64,000 bases of DNA from Nitratireductor pacificus pht-3B (GCF_000300335.1 NZ_AMRM01000001.1:248001-312000); one strand, 5' to 3'. Counted from the stretch's first letter, positions 34,786-46,220 are shown. Program-made: numbers and translations. Notes: generated by a model from the letters alone, not told the origin.

Positions 34786-36600
<1,815 letters not shown>

Positions 36601-36704
36601 GGCACGCCTGTTGGGGAATCGGAACAGCGGTTCCTCATAACAGGTTTGCCGCCTGGGTGCAGGCGGGACAGGTTTGCTGCCCGGGTGCAGGCGGGCGGAT
36701 CCCG

Positions 36705-37610
36705 TCAGGGATCGTGGCGCGCGGATGCACCGAGCGTCTCGACCAGGAAATCCAGAAAGGCGCGAACCTTCGCCTGAACGAGGCGGGCGGAGGGATAGAT
36801 CGCGTAGAGCGTCGTTTCGACGGGGGTCCAATCCTCGAGCAGGGGAACGAGCCGACCGGCGGCGAGGTCTTCCTGGACATAGAGGCGGGGGGTGAGGCTG
36901 AGGCCGAAGCCGGCGCGCAGCGCATCACGGACGGCAAGGCTGGAGGTCACCTTGTAGCGCCCGTCGATCGCGATGCTGACGCTGCGGTCGGCCTTTGTGA
37001 AGGTCCATTCGTCGGCATGGCCCGAAAGCGTGAACTGGACGCAGTTGTGCCGTTTCAGTTCCTCCGGCGACGCCGGCGCGCCGGCGCGCGCGCGATAGGC
37101 CGGGGCGCAGCACAGGACGTGATCGAGCGTCAGAAGCCTGCGGGCGATGAGGCTGGAACTCTCCAGCCTGTCGCTGCCGCGGATGACGAGATCGAACCCA
37201 TCCTCGACGATGTTGACCCGCCGGTCGTCGAGCCGCAGATCCAGCGCGATGTCCGGATAGCATTCCAGGAAGCGGGGTATCGCCTCGGTGAGCGCGACGA
37301 GGCTCGCCGACACCGGGGCGCTGACGCGCAACAGGCCGCGCGGCTGCTGCTGAAGAGGCGCCAGGGTCGCATCCGCCTCGTGAAGATCGTCGAGAATGCC
37401 ACTGACCCGCTGATGATAGAGCGCGCCGGCCTCCGTCAGGCTCATCCGCCGGGTCGTGCGGTTCAGAAGGCGAACCGCGAGATGCGTTTCCAGCTCGCGT
37501 ATGTTCTTGCTGACGGCCGCCGGAGACAGGCGGAGCTGGCGCGCGGCCTCGGCGAAACTGCCGAGATCGACCACGGTGCGAAAGACGTTGAGTGCGGTCA
37601 GTCGATCCAT
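36705..37610 (-). CDS. LysR-family regulator (CrgA-like)
   Basis: The 301-aa protein has a LysR helix-turn-helix (MDRLTALNVFRTVVDLGSFAEAARQLRLSPAAVS) and an effector domain with FDLVIRGS... and ARRL...LCCAPAYR, typical of the CrgA/DmlR branch. It is divergent from an EamA exporter gene with 122 bp between them, the usual sign that it controls that neighbour. Ligand unknown. Confidence 0.9.
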   Translation of the reverse strand: MDRLTALNVFRTVVDLGSFAEAARQLRLSPAAVSKNIRELETHLAVRLLNRTTRRMSLTEAGALYHQRVSGILDDLHEADATLAPLQQQPRGLLRVSAPVSASLVALTEAIPRFLECYPDIALDLRLDDRRVNIVEDGFDLVIRGSDRLESSSLIARRLLTLDHVLCCAPAYRARAGAPASPEELKRHNCVQFTLSGHADEWTFTKADRSVSIAIDGRYKVTSSLAVRDALRAGFGLSLTPRLYVQEDLAAGRLVPLLEDWTPVETTLYAIYPSARLVQAKVRAFLDFLVETLGASARHDP

Positions 37611-37732
37611 GATTCGCTACCTGTAGTGAATAGTCATTGATCAAACCTGCATATTATCAACTGATCGGCAAGGCTTTACCTATTGCGGACCGCCGATCGC
37701 GGGGAACAACCTCTTTTGAGACAGGTGCGCAA

Positions 37733-38668
37733 ATGGCCGAGACCGAGAAGACCGCAACAGGTGCCCATGCGGGCATGTTTTTCTGGGCGCTGATCGTCGG
37801 CGCATCGTTTCCGGTGGTGGGGTTGCTGACCGAGGGCCTGCCGCCCCTGTTGCTGACGGCGCTGCGCTTCACCATCGCCGCGCTGGCCATGGTGCCGATG
37901 GTGCGGACCGCAGCAGCATGGCGGCCGGGCCTGGTGGCGCTCCTTCTCTATTCGGTGATGGGCCTCTGCCTCGCGGGCTTCTTCGGAATCATGTTCTGGG
38001 CCGCGCACCGGGTGACGGCGCTGTCCATGTCGGCCTTGTTCATCTTCATGCCGCTTCTGGCCTACGGACTTGGGCGGATGCTGCGGGTCGAGCCGCGCGC
38101 CGGCGGACTTCTCGCGATCCTGGGGCTGGGAGCGCTCGGCGCCCTGGCGCTGGCGCTGGCTCAATCGGGCGGCGATCTGGATGCCCTGCAGTTCGGCTGG
38201 AACGAGGTGCTGTTCTTCCTCGGCGTTGTCGCCTCGGCGCTTTATCCGGTGTTGTCCAAGTGGGGCCTGTCACGCGGGCTGCTGTCCGGCGACGCAGCGG
38301 CGCGGACCTTCTGGAGCCTTGCCGCAGGCGGTGTGCTGATCGCCGTCGCCGGCCTGCTCATGGAACCGGTGCGGGGTATGGCGCGGATGAGCCTGGGCGA
38401 CTTCCTTCTGGTGGCCTATCTGGGCGTCTTTTCGAGCGGCGTGACCTTCTGGCTGATCCAGCGCGGCACCGGTGTGCTGACGCCCGGCGCGGTGACGGCT
38501 TACAGCTATCTGGTGCCTTTCGTGTCGATGGTGGTGCTGTTCGTCGGCCAACCGGAATTGATCGGCTGGCATTGGCTGCCGGGCAGCATGGCGGTGGTCG
38601 CCTCGATCGTCCTGCTCCTGCGACGCAGCAACCGGCAGGCGCGGATGGGTGCCCGCGAACCGGCCTGA
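37733..38668 (+). CDS. EamA-family (DMT) transporter
   Basis: The 311-aa inner-membrane protein has ten predicted transmembrane segments in two EamA repeats (for example FFWALIVGASFPVVGLL, LVALLLYSVMGLCLAGFFGIM, VLFFLGVVASALYPVL and LVPFVSMVVLFVG). Such proteins export metabolites or drugs. ATG at 37733 follows a short CAGG. The divergent LysR gene is the likely regulator. Confidence 0.88.
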   Translation: MAETEKTATGAHAGMFFWALIVGASFPVVGLLTEGLPPLLLTALRFTIAALAMVPMVRTAAAWRPGLVALLLYSVMGLCLAGFFGIMFWAAHRVTALSMSALFIFMPLLAYGLGRMLRVEPRAGGLLAILGLGALGALALALAQSGGDLDALQFGWNEVLFFLGVVASALYPVLSKWGLSRGLLSGDAAARTFWSLAAGGVLIAVAGLLMEPVRGMARMSLGDFLLVAYLGVFSSGVTFWLIQRGTGVLTPGAVTAYSYLVPFVSMVVLFVGQPELIGWHWLPGSMAVVASIVLLLRRSNRQARMGAREPA

Positions 38669-38805
38669 CTCTCGATACCCGCAGTTCGGGGACATCGATC
38701 CTCTGAAATCCGGCTTCGGCCTCAGCGCGAGGCCGGTGCGATGGACACCTTCGTGCCCATGCTTTCCCGCCAATCCCATCAGACCTCAGCAACTGGAGAA
38801 AACAC

Positions 38806-39447
38806 ATGCGTATTGCCGTATTCGGTGCAAACGGAAACACTGGAAGCCGCGTCATCGCGGAAGGGCTGTCCCGCGGTCACGAGATGACTGCCATCGTGCG
38901 TGACCTTGGGCGGACGTGGAACGTGCCGTCAGGCGCGACCCTGCTGGCAGGGGATGCGTCGAATGTCGAGGAGGTGGCGGTGCTGGCGAGGGGGCTGGAT
39001 GCCGTCATCGCCGCGACGCGCCCGTCGCCGGGCAGGGAAGCGGATCATGCCGTCATGATGCGCGCCCTGCTTGCCGGAACCGTGCGCGCCGACGTGCGCC
39101 TTCTCGTCGTCGGCGGCGCGGCGAGCCTGACCGTTCCCGGGACGGAAGGTATCGCCGTCATCGACGATCCGCGGTTCGTACCACCGGAATACCGGGCCAT
39201 TGCGCAGGCGTCGAACGAGCAGTTCGCGGCTTGCCTCGCGGACAGGCATGCCGACTGGACCTATCTCAGCCCGCCGGCGGTGCTGGAGCCGGGCGAGCGC
39301 ACCGGCGTTTTCCGGCTGGGTGCCGATGAACTCCTGATCGACGAGGCGGGCCGCTCGGCGATCTCGATGGAGGATCTCGCGATCGCCCTCATCGACGAGG
39401 CCGAGCAGGCGCGGCATCGCCGCGCCCGCTTCACCGTTGGATACTGA
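38806..39447 (+). CDS. NAD(P)-binding (atypical SDR, NmrA-like) protein
   Basis: The 213-aa protein starts MRIAVFGANGNTGSRVIAEG, a Rossmann GxxGxxG variant of atypical short-chain dehydrogenases, and contains VIAATRPSPG and WTYLSPPAVLEPGERTG. Members act as reductases or redox-sensing proteins. GGAG lies upstream of the ATG. It converges on the SDR gene at 39468 with only 20 bp between stops. Confidence 0.87.
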   Translation: MRIAVFGANGNTGSRVIAEGLSRGHEMTAIVRDLGRTWNVPSGATLLAGDASNVEEVAVLARGLDAVIAATRPSPGREADHAVMMRALLAGTVRADVRLLVVGGAASLTVPGTEGIAVIDDPRFVPPEYRAIAQASNEQFAACLADRHADWTYLSPPAVLEPGERTGVFRLGADELLIDEAGRSAISMEDLAIALIDEAEQARHRRARFTVGY

Positions 39448-39467
39448 GGGGGTTGCGCCGCTCGTCG

Positions 39468-40208
39468 TCAGGCGTTGTGTCCGCCGTCGACGGCGAGCGA
39501 GGCCCCGGTGATGAACCGGCTTTCGGGACTGGCCAGATGCGCGACCATGGAGGCGATGTCCTCGGGAGCGCCAAAATGGCCGACCGCCGTCAGGGCGCGC
39601 TGGCCATCGGCGCCCTCGGCATCGGCCGGGTTCATGTCCGTGTCGGTCGAACCAGGATCGACCACGTTGACCGTGATGCCGCGCGCGCCCACGTCATGGG
39701 CCAGCCCCTTGGTGAAGCCGATCAGCGCCGATTTGCTCATCGCGTAGAGCGTTACCCCGCCATGCGGCACGCGCTGCGCGAAGCAGGAGCCGATGGAGAT
39801 GATCCGCCCGCCTTCGCCCATATGGCGCAACGCGGCTTGCGAGGCGACGAAGACCGCCTTGACATGGATGCCGATGGTGCGGTCGATCTCCTCCAGTGTC
39901 ACGTCTTCCGGCGGGCCGTAGGGAAAGATGCCCGCATTGTTGACCAGGATGTCCATCCGCCCGAACGCCCGGGCGGTCTGGTTGACTGCGGCCGTGACGG
40001 CACGCGGGTCGGCGCTGTCGGCCTGCACGGCCAGGCCGCGTCTTCCCGCGGCCTCGATATCGGCCACGACGGCCGCCGCCTTCTCGCCGTTGTGGGCATA
40101 GGTGATCGCGACATCTGCGCCGCGCGCTGCGAGCCGACGCGCGATGGCCGCGCCGATTCCCCGGCTGCCTCCGGTCACCAGTGCTGCCTTGCCTTCCAGG
40201 TCCTGCAT
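39468..40208 (-). CDS. Short-chain dehydrogenase/reductase, target of the divergent TetR regulator
   Basis: The 246-aa classical SDR has the cofactor motif TGGSRGIG, NNAG (ILVNNAGIF), catalytic Ser in IISIGSC, and YxxxK in TLYAMSKSAL. An internal GGAG just upstream sets ATG at 40208; an earlier ATG at 40220 is part of that ribosome site. The promoter region carries a perfect palindrome, probably bound by the divergently encoded TetR protein. Substrate unknown. Confidence 0.9.
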   Translation of the reverse strand: MQDLEGKAALVTGGSRGIGAAIARRLAARGADVAITYAHNGEKAAAVVADIEAAGRRGLAVQADSADPRAVTAAVNQTARAFGRMDILVNNAGIFPYGPPEDVTLEEIDRTIGIHVKAVFVASQAALRHMGEGGRIISIGSCFAQRVPHGGVTLYAMSKSALIGFTKGLAHDVGARGITVNVVDPGSTDTDMNPADAEGADGQRALTAVGHFGAPEDIASMVAHLASPESRFITGASLAVDGGHNA

Positions 40209-40224
40209 AAGGATCTCCATTTAT

Positions 40225-40238
40225 ATACCGATCGGTAT
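40225..40238. promoter_or_regulatory. TetR-type operator palindrome
   Basis: ATACCGATCGGTAT is a perfect 14-bp palindrome in the 100-bp gap between the divergent SDR and TetR genes, placed 17 bp from the SDR start codon. Position and symmetry fit an operator for the adjacent regulator. Confidence 0.75.
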
Positions 40239-40308
40239 GAAATGCGTAGACGGCTTGTGGAAACCGGTCAAGCGAATTACTTACGGAGTGGTACAGAAGG
40301 TGTGTGAA

Positions 40309-40911
40309 ATGGCGGAACGCGGCAGACCCAGAGCCTTTGACAGGAGTGAAGCGCTGCATCGGGCGATGCGGGTCTTCTGGACCTGCGGCTACGAGGGCAC
40401 CTCGGTCAGCGAACTGGCGCAGGCGATGGGCATCAACAAGCCCAGCCTCTATGCCGCGTTCGGCTGCAAGGAAGCGCTGTTTCGCGAGGCCATCGAACTC
40501 TACGAGCAGGAGGAGGGCGCTCCCGTCGGCGAGGCGCTTGATCAGGGACGGACGGCGCGCAGCGCCATCGAGACGGCGTTGCGGGTGAATGCCCGCAGTT
40601 TCACGAACCCCGACAATCCGCGCGGCTGCATGGTCGTCGTCTCGGCGCTGGCCGGCGCGCCGGAAAACAACCCCGTCTGCAGTTTCCTGGCCGACAATCG
40701 CCGCGAGAGCGAAGAGAATTTCCGTCGCCGCGTTCTGCGCGGCATTGAGGAGGGCGATGTTCCCCGAGGCGCCGATGCCGCGCGCGTCGCCGCGTTCTAT
40801 GCCACCGTCATGAACGGGCTGGCGATCCAGGCGCGCGACGGCGCGACCATGGAGAGGCTCGAGCGCCTGATCGACAGCGCCATGGCTGCCTGGGAAGCGG
40901 TCGCCAGCTAG
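40309..40911 (+). CDS. TetR-family transcriptional regulator
   Basis: The 200-aa protein has an N-terminal TetR helix-turn-helix (RGRPRAFDRSEALHRAMRVFW then TSVSELAQAMGINKPSLYAAFG) and a C-terminal ligand domain with MVVVSALAGAPEN. It probably represses the divergent SDR gene through the palindrome at 40225. Its stop codon TAG is part of the CTAG at the edge of a MITE, but the same CTAG at the far side suggests the stop existed before insertion, so the protein is probably intact. Confidence 0.9.
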   Translation: MAERGRPRAFDRSEALHRAMRVFWTCGYEGTSVSELAQAMGINKPSLYAAFGCKEALFREAIELYEQEEGAPVGEALDQGRTARSAIETALRVNARSFTNPDNPRGCMVVVSALAGAPENNPVCSFLADNRRESEENFRRRVLRGIEEGDVPRGADAARVAAFYATVMNGLAIQARDGATMERLERLIDSAMAAWEAVAS

Positions 40912-41172
40912 GGTCAGGACCTATTAATCTTGCTTGATTGGCGGATGATGGACACGGAAATGCAAGGAGAGATGCGCAGGACGGGCTTTATGCCCGTCCA
41001 AGCGGCTCGACGCGGCAGTTCGAAGTCCATCGTCCGTCCCTTAGGGATATGGCCAGTTTGCCCGGGGAGAGCGTTGCAAGCCTTTGAAAACCGGATGGTT
41101 TCCTGCAGGCTTGCGCCTCCTCCCCGGACAAACTGACTCATACCAATCAAGCAAGATTAATAGATCCTGACC
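40912..41172. mobile_element. MITE, 261 bp, 30-bp terminal inverted repeats, CTAG duplication
   Basis: Terminal repeats 40912-40941 and 41143-41172 (starting GGTCAGGACCTATTAATC) match with one difference and are flanked on both sides by CTAG, a target duplication typical of IS5-family (IS427/IS1031-like) elements. No transposase is encoded. The interior holds two hairpins: GGACGGGC/GCCCGTCC at 40979-40999 and a long nested one at 41055-41135. It inserted on the stop codon of the TetR gene. A 78-codon minus frame inside is not a convincing gene. Confidence 0.85.
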
Positions 41173-41234
41173 CTAGATCACTTCGTACGCTCAGTCGAAT
41201 GCGGGGCGCGCTCAGGCGTCATCCCGTTTTCCCG

Positions 41235-42413
41235 TCAGCGGCCCGGCTGCCCCGTCGCGAGCTCGATCACCTGCAGCGGCGTGGTGATGACGATGTCGGC
41301 GGCGGTTCCGACAGTCTGGCCGATGCCCCGCACCAGGCTCTCCATCCGGCCGATCATGAGGTCGGGGTCGCGCTCGTCGAGTTCGCCCTCGCTCGACAGG
41401 CGTTCGCCCAGAAGACGCACCAGGATCGGGTTTTCCGCGAACTTCGTGTGGTTGAGCCAGTCGCCCGACGAGACCTTGGTGACATCGATGACCGTGACGC
41501 CGAGCTCGGCCAGATCCGCCGCATCGCGGTAATCGCCAAGGCGGGGCTTGTTGCCCGCGATGAACCCGGAGAGGGTCAGGGCGCGGTCGTTCTGCGAGGT
41601 AAGCACTGCAAACGGCTTTTCGGGAACGCCGTAGCGGCGCATCTGCCCCTTGAACACGTCGATGTCGATGTCGGGGGAAGCCAGCACGACGTCAGCCAGC
41701 CTTCCGCCAAGATCGCGATCGCCGGTGATCGCCAGTTGCCGCAACGCCTCCATCGTGACCCAGCTGCCCATCGAATGAGCGACGACATCGATGCGCTTTG
41801 CGCCCGCCCGGACCAGCGTGCGCAGGGTCTCCTCGAGCGCGTCGCGCGCGGTGGTGGCGCTGTTGTTGTCGTAAACATAATCAATGGTGCGGCCCGCCGA
41901 CGGCCAGGAAAACAGGATCGGCGTGCCGCTGTACTGGGCATCGTGAAAGATCTGCGCGGCGCGGTAGACCGCGGCGTCGAAGCCGGTGTTGTAGCCATGG
42001 ATGAAGATGAGGGCCCGCCCGCCGCGCGCCGCAATGTCCTGTGAGAGAGCCGTTTCGAACTGCCCGCGCTCGGGATAGAGCATGGCCCGCCGCGCCGAGA
42101 AATAGCGGGCGGGGTCGGCGACTTCGGGATTGGGCGCGAGTTCCATCTTGCCGGTCTCGTGGACGGCGGGAATGCTGATCTCGACCCGCGCGAACGCGGT
42201 CTGCATGGCTCTGCCGCCATCGAAAAGCTGGCCTGGGGCTTCCGTCGCGGCGCGGTTGGTGGCGATGAAGATGCCATGGGTCGCGGCGATCTGCGATTCG
42301 CTTGCCGGTGCGATGGTGCGCGCCATGAGCCTGGCGGGACTCGGGTTCGCGCAGCCGGCGAGAAGCGCCAGAAGAAGCAGTGCGGCGGCGGCGTGGAGCG
42401 GGCGAAAGCGCAT
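41235..42413 (-). CDS. Alpha/beta hydrolase lipoprotein (DUF900 family)
   Basis: The 392-aa product has a lipoprotein signal (HAAAALLLLALLAGC) and an alpha/beta-hydrolase domain of the DUF900 type: ALIFIHGYNTGFDAAVYRAA, nucleophile Ser in VVAHSMGSW and LASPDIDIDVF. It is presumably anchored in the envelope; substrate unknown. ATG at 42413 was chosen for the signal; the longer frame to 42551 overlaps trkH. Confidence 0.88.
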   Translation of the reverse strand: MRFRPLHAAAALLLLALLAGCANPSPARLMARTIAPASESQIAATHGIFIATNRAATEAPGQLFDGGRAMQTAFARVEISIPAVHETGKMELAPNPEVADPARYFSARRAMLYPERGQFETALSQDIAARGGRALIFIHGYNTGFDAAVYRAAQIFHDAQYSGTPILFSWPSAGRTIDYVYDNNSATTARDALEETLRTLVRAGAKRIDVVAHSMGSWVTMEALRQLAITGDRDLGGRLADVVLASPDIDIDVFKGQMRRYGVPEKPFAVLTSQNDRALTLSGFIAGNKPRLGDYRDAADLAELGVTVIDVTKVSSGDWLNHTKFAENPILVRLLGERLSSEGELDERDPDLMIGRMESLVRGIGQTVGTAADIVITTPLQVIELATGQPGR

Positions 42414-42498
42414 TGGGTAATGATCCTCTTCGCCCTGGTTGACTTCATGGGAGAGGCCGTATCGACCCGGTCCCATAGCGTGTGTAGCGCAGATGACG

Positions 42499-43956
42499 CT
42501 ATCTCTCCCAGAAAACGGGCGTGAAAATGACAAGAACCGCCAGAATTTCAAGCCTTCCCATCAGCATGGCGAAGGCCATGATCCATTTGGCGATGTCGGG
42601 TAGGGGCGCGAACGTGCCGGCCGGGCCGACAATCGGGCCGAGACCGGGGCCGACATTGGTCAGGCCGGTCAGGGCGGCGGAGATGGCGGTCATGAAATCC
42701 AGTCCGGTAGCGGCCAGCAGCAGGATGATAAGCGCCCAGATGACGAGGAACGCCGACATGAACAGGACGACCGCGCGCTGCAGGTCGTCTTCCACCGGAC
42801 GGTCGCCATAGCGGACGGTGACCACCGTGTTGGGATAGACGAACCGCCGCAGGCCGTTGGCCAGCAGCTTGAACAGGATCAGGAAGCGGTAGGCCTTGAT
42901 GCCGCCGGTCGTCGAGCCGGAGCAGCCGCCGAGGAACATGGCGACGAAGGCGGCGGCGACGGCAAACGGGCCCCATTGCGAATAGTCGTCGCTGGCATAG
43001 CCGGCCGTGGTGATGATCGAGACGAAGTTGAACGCCGAATGGGTCAGGGCTTGCAGGAAGGGCGTGTCGTTGGCCAGCCGGAGATAGACAGCCACCGCCA
43101 GGACGAACACTACGACATAGCCGGCGAAAACCCGGATCTGCGGATCGCGCAGTGCATCGAGGCGGCCGCGCACGGCGAACAGGATCAGGATCGAGAAGGG
43201 CAGGGCGCTGACGAACATGAAGAGCGTGCCGACCCAAAGAACGGCGGGATTGTCGTTGTAGTATCCCATCGAGGCATCATGCGTGGAGAAGCCGGCGGTG
43301 GCGACGGTGGTCATCGCATGGTTGAGCGCATCGAACATGCGCATGCCGGCCGCCGCATAGGCGATGCCGCAGGCAAGCGTCAGAAGGGCGTAGATGCTGA
43401 CCAGGCCGACGGCGAAGGTCGAGAAGCGGTCGAAGGGGCGGTCCTCGATGTCGGAGGATTCGATGCGGAAATAGGAGACGCCGCCGACATTCAGAAAGGG
43501 CAGGATGAACAGGCCGAGGGCGATCACGCCAAGACCGCCGATCCATTGCAGGATGGAGCGCCATAAGAGGAGGCCGGGCGGCATGCCGTCGAGGCCGACG
43601 ATGATGGTGGCGCCGGTCGCCGTGACGCCCGAAACCGATTCGAAAACCGCATCCGCGAGGCTGAAATCGATGGAGGAGGCAATCATGGGCACCGCGCCGA
43701 CGACGCAGGCCGTCAGCCACATCAGATTGACCACGAGGAAGCCGAAACGCGACGAGATGACCGGCGCGCGTCCCTGGGTGGCGAGCGACACGCCGGTGGC
43801 AAGGCCGCCGGTGAACAGGGCCGAAAAGGCGAAGACGCGCCAGTCGTCATTGCCGTAATAAAGATCGACGGCGGCGGGAACGAGCATGGCAGCCGACAGG
43901 TAGATCGCGAACACCGCCGCTATGTGAAGCGCGGCGCGGATGGCTAAGTACTGCAA
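42499..43956 (-). CDS. trkH: Trk-type potassium transporter, membrane subunit
   Basis: The 485-aa inner-membrane protein has four repeated pore units of the Trk/Ktr superfamily, seen as SVSGVTATGATII, MTTVATAGFSTHDAS, VSIITTAGYASDDYS and ALTGLTNVGPGLG. It imports potassium, normally together with the cytoplasmic TrkA, which is not in this window. It lies 85 bp upstream of the DUF900 gene on the same strand and is divergent from ilvA. Confidence 0.93.
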   Translation of the reverse strand: MQYLAIRAALHIAAVFAIYLSAAMLVPAAVDLYYGNDDWRVFAFSALFTGGLATGVSLATQGRAPVISSRFGFLVVNLMWLTACVVGAVPMIASSIDFSLADAVFESVSGVTATGATIIVGLDGMPPGLLLWRSILQWIGGLGVIALGLFILPFLNVGGVSYFRIESSDIEDRPFDRFSTFAVGLVSIYALLTLACGIAYAAAGMRMFDALNHAMTTVATAGFSTHDASMGYYNDNPAVLWVGTLFMFVSALPFSILILFAVRGRLDALRDPQIRVFAGYVVVFVLAVAVYLRLANDTPFLQALTHSAFNFVSIITTAGYASDDYSQWGPFAVAAAFVAMFLGGCSGSTTGGIKAYRFLILFKLLANGLRRFVYPNTVVTVRYGDRPVEDDLQRAVVLFMSAFLVIWALIILLLAATGLDFMTAISAALTGLTNVGPGLGPIVGPAGTFAPLPDIAKWIMAFAMLMGRLEILAVLVIFTPVFWER

Positions 43957-44096
43957 TAAGTGGGTCCCCGGGGTTGCTCTGCTGTGGCTCTACCGCTCAA
44001 GCTGCCTCATGACGCGGATTCCGGCGACAGTGGCGTCCCGCGCAGCGATATGCAATAGCCGGGTAGAGCACGGACAGAGCACGGGCAAGGGACAGG

Positions 44097-45383
44097 ATGA
44101 ACGCAGAAGGAAAAGCCGGGGGTTTTGCACCCGGCGTTGCCAAGGCCGAAGGAGCGTTGCGCGCGCTCTTTCCCGAAACGCCGCTGCAGGAGAACGACTA
44201 TCTGTCGAAGAAGACGGGCGCCCGCGTTTTTCTGAAGCGCGAGGATCTGACGCCGGTGCGGTCCTACAAGCTGCGGGGCGCCTTCAACTTCTTCCGCAAG
44301 GCGATCGCCGGCGGCGCCACGGACGGAACCTTCGTCTGCGCCTCGGCGGGCAACCATGCGCAGGGCTTCGCCTATGTCTGCCGCCATTTCGGCCGGCGCG
44401 GCATCGTCTTCATGCCGGTCACGACGCCGCAGCAGAAGATCGACAAGACGCGCATCTTCGGCGGCGATTTCGTCGAGATCCGGCTGGTCGGCGACTTCTT
44501 CGACGATTGCTATCGCGCGGCGCATGTCTTCGCTGCCGAGAGCGGTGGCATGATGGTGCCGCCCTTCGATCATCCCGACATCATCGAGGGCCAGGCGACG
44601 GTCGCGCTCGAGATCGCCAGGCAGATGCATGGCGAGAGCGACGCGAGGATCGGTGACAGCCTGGTCATCCTGCCGGTGGGTGGCGGCGGCCTCGCTTCCG
44701 GCGTGACGTGCTATCTGCGCGAGAGCGGAGAGCCGACTGAGTTCGCCTTCGCCGAGCCGGCGGGTGCCGCCAGCCTGCAGCAGGCGCTGGTCGAGGATCG
44801 GCCGGTGCGGCTGGCGCAGGTGGACAATTTCGTCGATGGCGCCGCCGTGGCGGAGATCGGCGCCGAGCCGTTTTCCCATCTGCAGGATTTCGACGCGCGG
44901 GCGGTGCATCTGGTGCCCGAGAACAGGCTCTGCGCGACCATGATCGAGATGCTGAACATCGAGGGCGTGGTGCTGGAACCGGCGGGGGCGCTGGCGATTG
45001 ACGCACTGAAGAATTATGCGCCCGAGACGCTGCGCGGCCGCACCGTGGTGGCCGTCGTGTCCGGCGGCAATTTCGACTTCGAGCGGCTGCCCGACGTCAA
45101 GGAGAGGGCGTTGCGCTTCGAGGGGCTGAAGAAGTACTTCATCTTCCGCTTTCCGCAGCGGCCCGGCGCGCTGCGCGATTTCCTCGACCTGCTGGGGCCG
45201 GAAGACGACATCACCCGCTTCGAGTATCTGAAGAAGTCGGCGCGCAATTTCGGCTCGGTCCTGATCGGGATCGAGACCCGCAACCGCGCCAATTTCGACG
45301 TCCTGACCCAGCGGTTCGACAAGGCCGGCTGGGCCTATCAGGACATCACCGAGAACGACACGATTGCAGGATTCATCATCTGA
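44097..45383 (+). CDS. ilvA: Threonine ammonia-lyase (threonine dehydratase)
   Basis: The 428-aa PLP enzyme has the cofactor lysine in VRSYKLRGAFNF (Lys58), the glycine loop VGGGGLASG and a single C-terminal ACT-like regulatory domain (FIFRFPQRPGALRDFLDLLGPEDDITRFEY). It converts threonine to 2-oxobutanoate for isoleucine synthesis. The single ACT-like domain matches the shorter form rather than the 514-aa E. coli enzyme. ATG follows GGACAGG. A DUF1697 gene starts 13 bp after its stop. Confidence 0.93.
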   Translation: MNAEGKAGGFAPGVAKAEGALRALFPETPLQENDYLSKKTGARVFLKREDLTPVRSYKLRGAFNFFRKAIAGGATDGTFVCASAGNHAQGFAYVCRHFGRRGIVFMPVTTPQQKIDKTRIFGGDFVEIRLVGDFFDDCYRAAHVFAAESGGMMVPPFDHPDIIEGQATVALEIARQMHGESDARIGDSLVILPVGGGGLASGVTCYLRESGEPTEFAFAEPAGAASLQQALVEDRPVRLAQVDNFVDGAAVAEIGAEPFSHLQDFDARAVHLVPENRLCATMIEMLNIEGVVLEPAGALAIDALKNYAPETLRGRTVVAVVSGGNFDFERLPDVKERALRFEGLKKYFIFRFPQRPGALRDFLDLLGPEDDITRFEYLKKSARNFGSVLIGIETRNRANFDVLTQRFDKAGWAYQDITENDTIAGFII

Positions 45384-45396
45384 GGCGGAGGATGCC

Positions 45397-45933
45397 ATGG
45401 ACCCGACCCGTTACATCGTGCTGTTTCGTGGTGTCGGCGGCGCCACGCAACTCCCCGTGAAGCGGCTGAAGGCCGTGCTTGACGATGCCGGCTTCGAGGA
45501 TGTGGCGACCTATATCAACAGCGGCAATGCCGTCCTGACCGCGTCGCTCGACGAGGCCGGCGTGGTCGAGGCGGTCGGTGAGGCCGTGCGCCGGGAGATG
45601 GGTTTCGACAAGGCGGTCATCGCGCGCGGCGCGGACGACTGGGACCTCATGATCGCCCGCAACCCGTTTGCGCAGGCCGCGGACGACCCAACCAGGGTTC
45701 ATGTCTATGCGCTCGAGGCCGCGCCGCAGCCGGAGGACGTTGAAGCACTGGAAGCGAAGGCGGGCGGGACCGAGCGCTTCCACCTGAACGGTAGGACGCT
45801 CTATCTCCACACGCCGGACGGCATGGGAACCTCCCGCTTCGCGCCGAAGATCGAGCCGACGCTGAAGGTGGCGATGACGGCGCGCAACTGGCGCAGCATG
45901 CTGGCCCTGCAGGAGCTGGCGCGCGGCGGCTGA
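45397..45933 (+). CDS. DUF1697 protein
   Basis: The 178-aa protein matches DUF1697: RYIVLFRGVGGATQLPVKRLKAVLDDAGFEDVATYINSGNAV near the start and the closing TARNWRSMLALQEL. Its role is unknown. GGCGGAGG precedes ATG at 45397, and the 13-bp gap from ilvA suggests cotranscription. Confidence 0.9.
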   Translation: MDPTRYIVLFRGVGGATQLPVKRLKAVLDDAGFEDVATYINSGNAVLTASLDEAGVVEAVGEAVRREMGFDKAVIARGADDWDLMIARNPFAQAADDPTRVHVYALEAAPQPEDVEALEAKAGGTERFHLNGRTLYLHTPDGMGTSRFAPKIEPTLKVAMTARNWRSMLALQELARGG

Positions 45934-46220
45934 TTTTGCGCTGCACCATTATTTGTTTGCACTTTGCCGGCCGATGGCCCATATGGCGCTGATAGACGCA
46001 TGGGCCGGCACAGACCGGCTTTCTTCTCAGAGACTGGTTGCGTCTGAAGCTCCCGCCGTTGCGGCGGAGGCGAAGCCGGAAACGTTCCGGCACGACAGCG
46101 CAGCCGCAGGGGCAGAGGCCCCGGCGTCTTGTCGTTCACAGAAACCATTGCCCGACGGGTTGCGCCCCGCCACGGATATTTGCGGCGCGTCGATCGCAGC
46201 CGCTATGAAAGACGATAAAA

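Noticed and set aside
40914-41150. A 78-codon minus-strand frame inside the MITE
   Set aside because: It runs across both hairpins and into the terminal repeat, has no ribosome site or known domain, and is too short to be a transposase.
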